Source: Gaoshiqia sp050178015
Lineage (GTDB): Bacteria > Bacteroidota > Bacteroidia > Bacteroidales > Prolixibacteraceae
Direction: 5' to 3'
DNA length: 64,000 bases
Assembly (NCBI GenBank): GCA_050178015.1
Contig: JBFXGM010000005.1
Location: forward strand, 1 to 64,000
This document shows positions 59,215 to 64,000 of the stretch, one piece after another. The position numbers and the translations under genes are program-made. The notes beneath the pieces are model-generated. The model worked only from the letters and a program-made list of their open reading frames with translations, ran no database searches and had not been told where the DNA came from. How positions within the stretch are numbered: the stretch's first letter is position 1; each line of letters starts with the position of its first letter.

Positions 59215-61002
59215 TTAATCAAGTTTCAGTACCGCCAGGAAGGCCTTTTGCGGAACTTCCACGTTGCCCACCTGTTTCATGCGTTTTTTTCCTTTTTTCT
59301 GCTTTTCGAGCAGTTTGCGTTTCCGGGAGATGTCGCCACCGTAACATTTGGCAGTCACATCTTTACGCACGGCCTTGATGGTTTCGCGGGAAATAATCTT
59401 GGCACCGATGGCAGCCTGTATGGCAATGTCGAATTGCTGGCGCGGGATTAGCTCTTTTAACTTCTCGCACATGCGCCTGCCCAGGTTGTAGGCATTGTCG
59501 AAGTGGATGAGCGACGACAGGGCATCCACCATTTCGCCGTTCAGCAATATATCCAAACGCACCAATTTGGCAGGTTGGTAGCCAATCATATGATAGTCGA
59601 ACGATGCATAGCCCTTCGAGATCGATTTCAGCTTGTCGTAAAAGTCGAAAACAATTTCGCCAAGAGGCATGTCGAAGGTCAGTTCTGCCCGTTCGGCTGT
59701 CAGGTAGTCCTGCTTTTTCAGCACGCCGCGTTTGTCGAGGCAAAGCGTCATCACCTGACCAATGTAGTCGGATTTGGTAATGATTTGTGCCCGGATGAAC
59801 GGCTCTTCAATTTCTTCGATTTTGGTGGTTGCAGGCATCCCGCTGGGGTTGTACACCTGAATGGTTTCGCCGTCGGTGGTCTTTACCAGGTACGAAACGT
59901 TGGGTACAGTGGTGATCACGTTCATGTCGAACTCGCGGTCGAGCCGTTCCTGGATAATTTCCATGTGCAACATGCCCAGGAAACCGCATCGGAAACCAAA
60001 GCCAAGTGCTGCCGACGATTCCGGCTCGTAAGTGAGCGAGGCATCGTTGAGCTGGAGTTTTTCCATCGCAGCCCGCAGGTCTTCGTAATCCTCGGCATCA
60101 ATAGGGTAAACCCCGGCAAATACCATGGGTTTCACTTCTTCAAAGCCTTCGATAGCTTTGTCACAGGGCTTGATTTTGTGGGTGATGGTGTCGCCCACTT
60201 TCACTTCCTTGGCCATTTTGATGCCGGAAATGATGTAGCCCACATCGCCGGCGCTCAGGCTGGCGCGTGGTTCCAAGCCCAGGCGCAACACGCCAATCTC
60301 ATCGGCATTGTATTCTTTCCTGGTGTTGACAAACTTAACCAAATCGCCTTTGCGGATGGTGCCGTTCACGATCTTGAAATAGGCAATCACTCCGCGGAAT
60401 GAGTTGAAAACCGAGTCGAAAATCAAGGCTTGCAGCGGCGCTTCGGGGTTGCCCTTTGGCGCGGGGATCACTTCCACGATGCGGCGCAGAATTTCTTCCA
60501 CACCTTCGCCCGTTTTGCCGCTGGCCCGGATGATGTCGGAGCGTTTGCAGCCAATCAGGTCGATAATCTGGTCTTCCACCACTTCGGGCATGGCATTGGG
60601 CAGATCCATTTTATTGAGGATTGGGATAATTTCCAGGTCGTGTTCCAAGGCCAGGTACAAGTTGGAAATGGTTTGGGCCTGAATCCCCTGCGTTGAATCG
60701 ATAATCAGCAAAGCGCCTTCGCAGGCTGCTATGGAGCGTGATACTTCGTACGAGAAGTCCACGTGTCCCGGCGTATCAATCAGGTTGAGCACATATTTTT
60801 GGCCGTCCTGCTCGTAGTCCATCTGGATGGCGTGGCTCTTGATGGTAATGCCACGTTCCTTTTCCAGGTCCATGCTGTCGAGTACTTGCTCGTGCATGTC
60901 GCGCTCGCTCACCGTTTTGGTGATTTCCAGCAACCGGTCGGCTAAGGTACTCTTCCCGTGGTCGATATGTGCAATGATGCAAAAGTTGCGTATTCTGTTC
61001 AT
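59215..61002 (-). CDS. lepA: Elongation factor 4 (LepA), ribosomal back-translocation GTPase
   Basis: 595 residues from ATG 61002 (MNRIRNFCIIAHIDHGKST), the standard LepA start; the upstream ATG at 61032 is not conserved. G motifs: AHIDHGKST (11-19), DTPGHVDF, NKMDLP. The family C-terminal domain with KRKLLEKQKKGKKRMKQVG is intact. The membrane-associated GTPase acts on stalled or mis-translocated ribosomes. A TATCTTTG box (minus strand, 61062-61055) lies about 50 bp upstream. Confidence 0.96.
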   Translation of the reverse strand: MNRIRNFCIIAHIDHGKSTLADRLLEITKTVSERDMHEQVLDSMDLEKERGITIKSHAIQMDYEQDGQKYVLNLIDTPGHVDFSYEVSRSIAACEGALLIIDSTQGIQAQTISNLYLALEHDLEIIPILNKMDLPNAMPEVVEDQIIDLIGCKRSDIIRASGKTGEGVEEILRRIVEVIPAPKGNPEAPLQALIFDSVFNSFRGVIAYFKIVNGTIRKGDLVKFVNTRKEYNADEIGVLRLGLEPRASLSAGDVGYIISGIKMAKEVKVGDTITHKIKPCDKAIEGFEEVKPMVFAGVYPIDAEDYEDLRAAMEKLQLNDASLTYEPESSAALGFGFRCGFLGMLHMEIIQERLDREFDMNVITTVPNVSYLVKTTDGETIQVYNPSGMPATTKIEEIEEPFIRAQIITKSDYIGQVMTLCLDKRGVLKKQDYLTAERAELTFDMPLGEIVFDFYDKLKSISKGYASFDYHMIGYQPAKLVRLDILLNGEMVDALSSLIHFDNAYNLGRRMCEKLKELIPRQQFDIAIQAAIGAKIISRETIKAVRKDVTAKCYGGDISRKRKLLEKQKKGKKRMKQVGNVEVPQKAFLAVLKLD

Positions 61003-61202
61003 CTGATCGGTCTTCAATATACTATAAGTCAATTACTCCGCTTTCGGATTGCCGCAAAGATATTCAATTTTTGGGAACATTTGCAGGCCCGCCCGGCCGT
61101 TAAAAAACTTTAATAATTCGCTAACTGTAGGGGATTTGATCCTGATTTTACGGTCCTGCCACAAGATTTGCATTATCTTTGCGGTGCCGAAAACAATTTT
61201 TC

Positions 61203-61892
61203 ATGGAACATTATCTCGTTTATACAATCGGTTTTATCGCTCAGATCCTATTTTTCGCACGAACCATCGTGCAGTGGTTCAAATCGGAACACGAAGGGAA
61301 AGTATTGTCGCCCACCTTGTTTTGGAAGATCAGCTTGCTGGCTTCGGTGCTCATGCTGGTGTACGGTATTTTGCGCGATGACGCTGCTATCCTGATCGGG
61401 CAAATTCTGGTGTATTTTATATACATCCGCAATATTCAGCTGAAAGATGACTGGAAACCCATGTCCGTGCTGACGCGGGGCATCATCCTGTTGGCGCCGG
61501 TGGCCATTCTCGGGTACCTTTTCTTCGGCACTTCTTATTCGATGGACACCTTCTTTAAAAATGAAGATAACCCGCTGCCCTTGCTGATTTGGGGCATCGC
61601 TGCCCAGCTGATTTTTATCTCGCGTTTTTTCTACCAGTGGGTATATTCCGAAAACAAAAAAGAATCGGTGTTGCCGGTTGGCTTCTGGGTGATCAGCATT
61701 TGCGGCTCGGCCATGATCTTCCTTTACGGGCTGCTGCGTTTCGATTTGGTGTTGCTTGCCGCACATAGTTTCGGCATGTTCATTTATCTTCGGAATATTT
61801 TGCTGCACTACAACCAGAAAAGCCTTTTCAGCCGACTGGAAATTCCTGCACTCGATAAACTGATTGCCTTTGTTTCGGGCAAAATCAAATAA
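61203..61892 (+). CDS. Membrane protein with two LAB_N (lipid-A-disaccharide synthase N-terminal) repeats
   Basis: 229 residues from ATG 61203 (MEHYLVYTIGF). Two tandem copies of the LAB_N unit: residues about 8-78 (GFIAQILFFARTIVQW, then VYGILRD, then FIYIRNIQL) and about 128-203 (GIAAQLIFISRFFYQW, then LYGLLRF, then FIYLRNILL). Each has three membrane helices; the pattern is also like SWEET/PQ-loop proteins. Usually found near glycolipid or lipid A modification genes. The epimerase gene begins 6 bp later, so they form an operon. Exact function is unknown. A TATCTTTG box (61174-61181) precedes it. Confidence 0.88.
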   Translation: MEHYLVYTIGFIAQILFFARTIVQWFKSEHEGKVLSPTLFWKISLLASVLMLVYGILRDDAAILIGQILVYFIYIRNIQLKDDWKPMSVLTRGIILLAPVAILGYLFFGTSYSMDTFFKNEDNPLPLLIWGIAAQLIFISRFFYQWVYSENKKESVLPVGFWVISICGSAMIFLYGLLRFDLVLLAAHSFGMFIYLRNILLHYNQKSLFSRLEIPALDKLIAFVSGKIK

Positions 61893-61898
61893 AACACT

Positions 61899-62864
61899 AT
61901 GGCAAACATCATTGTTACCGGTTGCGCCGGTTTTATTGGTTCTCACTTGTGCGAAAAGCTGCTGGCAGAAGGCCATGCTGTTATCGGGATCGACAACTTC
62001 GATCCGTTTTACGACCGGTCGGTGAAAGAACGGAACTTGTCAGGTTTCAAGTCAAACCCCGGGTTCGAATTTATGGAACTGGACCTGGCCGATTTTGCCC
62101 TGTTGCAGAAAAGCCTGGAAAACAAGACCATTGATGCCATCATTCATTTGGCCGGGAAAGCCGGTGTTCGCCCCTCGATCGAAGATCCGCAGGGATACAT
62201 CCGCGCCAACATTGTGGCCACGCAAAATATCCTGGATGTGATGAAAGAGAAAGGCATCCGGAAGATGGCTTTTGCATCCTCGTCGTCGGTTTACGGAAAC
62301 ACCAAAGAAACGCCCTTCCACGAAGAACAAGATGTGAGCAACCCGATTTCGCCGTATGCCTTCACCAAAAAAGCCTGCGAACTGATCAATTATACCTACC
62401 ATGCCTTGCATGGGCTGGACATCATCAACATGCGTTTCTTTACGGTTTTCGGCCCCCGCCAGCGCCCCGACCTGGCCATTCACAAATTCACCAGGCTGAT
62501 CATGACCGGCGCCGAAATCCCCATGTTTGGCGACGGCAGTACTTCGCGCGATTACACGTATTACGAAGATACGGTTGACGGCATCTACCGCGCCGTTAAC
62601 TATCTTTTCGAAAACGAAAAGGTGTACGAAACCGTGAACCTGGGCAACAACCAACCGGTAAAACTCACTGATATGATTGGCGCCATCGAAGCAGCGACCG
62701 GCAAGAAGGCAAACATCAAACAACTGCCCATGCAGCCCGGCGATGTGGACATCACTTTTGCCAACATCGAAAAGGCAAAAGCGCTATTCGGTTATCAACC
62801 CAACTATTCGTTTGACGAAGGCGTGAAGAATTTTGTGGATTGGTACCGGGAAGTCAATTCGTAA
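61899..62864 (+). CDS. NAD-dependent nucleotide-sugar epimerase (UDP-glucuronate 4-epimerase-like)
   Basis: 321 residues, an extended short-chain dehydrogenase. NAD-binding TGCAGFIGSH (residues 7-16), the catalytic Ser-Ser-Ser-Val-Tyr stretch in FASSSSVYG, and YAFTK (Tyr and Lys of the YxxxK motif) are present. LAGKAGVRPSIEDP and DNFDPFYDRSVKERNL are characteristic of UDP-glucuronate 4-epimerases and close relatives. It would supply a sugar nucleotide for surface polysaccharide or glycolipid made with the LAB_N protein upstream; that link is inference. Confidence 0.9.
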   Translation: MANIIVTGCAGFIGSHLCEKLLAEGHAVIGIDNFDPFYDRSVKERNLSGFKSNPGFEFMELDLADFALLQKSLENKTIDAIIHLAGKAGVRPSIEDPQGYIRANIVATQNILDVMKEKGIRKMAFASSSSVYGNTKETPFHEEQDVSNPISPYAFTKKACELINYTYHALHGLDIINMRFFTVFGPRQRPDLAIHKFTRLIMTGAEIPMFGDGSTSRDYTYYEDTVDGIYRAVNYLFENEKVYETVNLGNNQPVKLTDMIGAIEAATGKKANIKQLPMQPGDVDITFANIEKAKALFGYQPNYSFDEGVKNFVDWYREVNS

Positions 62865-62938
62865 CGAAACTTAGAAATGACGGCGAGCGCATGAGTCACG
62901 TCAACCCGGATTTATTCCGCCTTCTGCTCCGGATAAAA

Positions 62939-62974
62939 GACAGGCCCTGGAAAGAATTCAGGGGACCTGTCCAA
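62939..62974. terminator. Hairpin between the epimerase and ExbB-like genes
   Basis: GACAGGCCCTG pairs with CAGGGGACCTGTC around a short loop, with one bulge. It lies between convergent genes. The T run is weak. Confidence 0.55.
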
Positions 62975-62982
62975 TATTAAAT

Positions 62983-63360
62983 CTATGCTTCCGTTTTACG
63001 GACCAATATTTCGCGCAATACGCCCCAGACAATCAGTGAAAAAATAAAGATTACAGTCCCGTAAAGGGGAGTGATCATACTCACTTTCAGCCCTCCGGCA
63101 ATTAAAGCAGGTGAAATATCCCCGGCTGCTTCGATGGCATCAAAGGCTGCCAGCATGCCAATTGCCTGCCCGAGAAACCCGGTGACAATGGCCAGACTTC
63201 CAAAAAGCAAAATCAAACCAAGGCCGTTTTGGGTGAACTTTTGCTGCACAAAAAAAAGGATTATTTTCTGTACCGAAAAGACCAGCATGCCAATTCCCCA
63301 TATGGTGATAATCGACATAAACAATGGTCCGCCTTCATAAAATAAATCAATCAGTTTCAT
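62983..63360 (-). CDS. Short MotA/TolQ/ExbB-like membrane protein
   Basis: 125 residues with three membrane segments. The middle part GFLGQAIGMLAAFDAIEAAGDISPALIAGGLK matches the family core (here about 60-91), and MITPLYGTVIF corresponds to the last pore helix. ExbB/TolQ proteins are usually over 200 residues; this one lacks the large cytoplasmic loop region. It may form a minimal proton channel or a non-energising relative. No ExbD partner is adjacent. The next gene is a divergent sensor kinase. Confidence 0.78.
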   Translation of the reverse strand: MKLIDLFYEGGPLFMSIITIWGIGMLVFSVQKIILFFVQQKFTQNGLGLILLFGSLAIVTGFLGQAIGMLAAFDAIEAAGDISPALIAGGLKVSMITPLYGTVIFIFSLIVWGVLREILVRKTEA

Positions 63361-63591
63361 CGCGTATAAATTTAAGTTTAAAAATCTTTAACAAGGTTAC
63401 GGCAAGCATGTCTTTTTTGCAGTTTTTGTCGATAAACTGTTTATATCTAATCGGATACAACCAATTTCGATATGGGTCATGCTTCCAATGGCTTTATTGG
63501 AGAAACTGCCCGTTTTGATGTAATTCATCGATAAAATTTCACTGTCAAACGATAATTTCAGTAATTTGAACTGTCTAACAGCTTGACCAAG

Positions 63592-64000
63592 ATGAATTCA
63601 GTCCGAATGGCACATCAGGGGATCTCTTCTGGCAGAAACTTAATGAAAGCCGGTCAGCACTTTGCCTTTTGGCTGGCTGCCTACTTATTCTTTATTCTTT
63701 TTTTCGGACGAGCCAACCGCGATTATCAAACCACTATCATATTTGCGTCCATGCTTTTTCCGCTGGCAATTTTCACCAGTTATTTTCTGAACTATTTTCT
63801 GATCCCCCGCTACCTTTATAAAGCGGATTACTGGCGTTTTTTGCTGTTTCTTTTTTACACGTTGGTTTTTACGCTGTGGTCTGAAGTGATGATCAGCCTG
63901 TTTGTTTTTATAATTGTCAGCGATTTTCAGGTTTCCAGGCTTGATCCAACCTCGTTCGACGTGGTCTTTCTGCTGGTTGGCTTGTATTTTATTATTATTG
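63592..64000 (+). CDS. LytS-type sensor histidine kinase, N-terminal part (cut by window end)
   Basis: An open frame from ATG 63592 runs to the window edge (136 codons seen). Four membrane segments are visible: FAFWLAAYLFFILFF, IIFASMLFPLAIFTSYFLNY, FLLFLFYTLVFTLW with the next helix, and VVFLLVGLYFIII. FLNYFLIPRYLYKADYWRFL is typical of Bacteroidota LytS/YehU-type kinases, whose His-kinase domain follows four N-terminal helices. ATG 63607 and 63643 are other possible starts. A LytTR response regulator would be expected beyond the edge. Confidence 0.75.
   Translation, partial: MNSVRMAHQGISSGRNLMKAGQHFAFWLAAYLFFILFFGRANRDYQTTIIFASMLFPLAIFTSYFLNYFLIPRYLYKADYWRFLLFLFYTLVFTLWSEVMISLFVFIIVSDFQVSRLDPTSFDVVFLLVGLYFIII

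Overview
The window comes from a Bacteroidota genome, most likely an environmental Bacteroidia (Marinilabiliales/Prolixibacteraceae-like; the exact family is inference). The evidence is two SusC/SusD pairs, a fused MurF-alanine racemase, a GldB homologue, many lipoprotein signals, and promoters of the Bacteroidota type (TTTG, about 19 bp, then TAnnTTTG). I saw no rRNA genes, CRISPR array or prophage. There is one tRNA gene.

Layout. 1-2090 is a non-core stretch: three tandem copies of a ~233-bp unit built from small hairpins, then a HigB/HigA-type toxin-antitoxin pair enclosed by a ~170-bp direct repeat. 2142-13060 holds two minus-strand SusCD operons, one with an extra surface lipoprotein; their SusC proteins share an almost identical N-terminus. 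13204-16525 (minus) has a HAD nucleotidase, a frameshifted REP-type transposase flanked by its own kind of palindromes, rsmI and a conserved hypothetical gene. 16604-22906 is housekeeping: thymidine kinase, murF-alr, a Crp/Fnr regulator, NAD synthetase and an outer-membrane barrel. 23504-29705 contains a secreted protein with a duplicated domain, gldB, a two-component system divergent from a periplasmic protein (with phased TTAA repeats between them), and an MscS channel.

30030-45601 is the most unusual part. It is a co-directional seven-gene cluster that mixes ABC and RND transport: an ABC ATPase; an ABC permease fused to an M1-peptidase-like domain with no visible zinc site and a golvesin-like C-terminus; a TolC-type channel; a membrane-fusion lipoprotein; an RND pump; a second RND pump fused to an ABC ATPase; and a last ABC permease. 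In the fusion protein the first strand of the ATPase domain appears to be separated from its Walker A core by about 180 residues containing membrane segments. I infer an envelope export machine that uses both ATP and the proton gradient. I do not know of a published description, but I could not search.

45704-52600 carries a membrane protein, a NUDIX hydrolase, a helical-repeat protein, tRNA-Gln, two adjacent methylthiotransferase genes (mtaB and a MiaB-like gene), a flavin reductase, a flavodoxin-like protein, a TrmN6-like methyltransferase and a small ORF or small RNA ending in a very tight hairpin. 52942-56927 is a phytate-use locus: a TonB-dependent receptor followed by a beta-propeller phytase lipoprotein. 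57002-64000 has a CPA2 antiporter, lepA, a LAB_N protein, a nucleotide-sugar epimerase, a short ExbB-like protein and the start of a LytS-type sensor kinase cut by the window edge.
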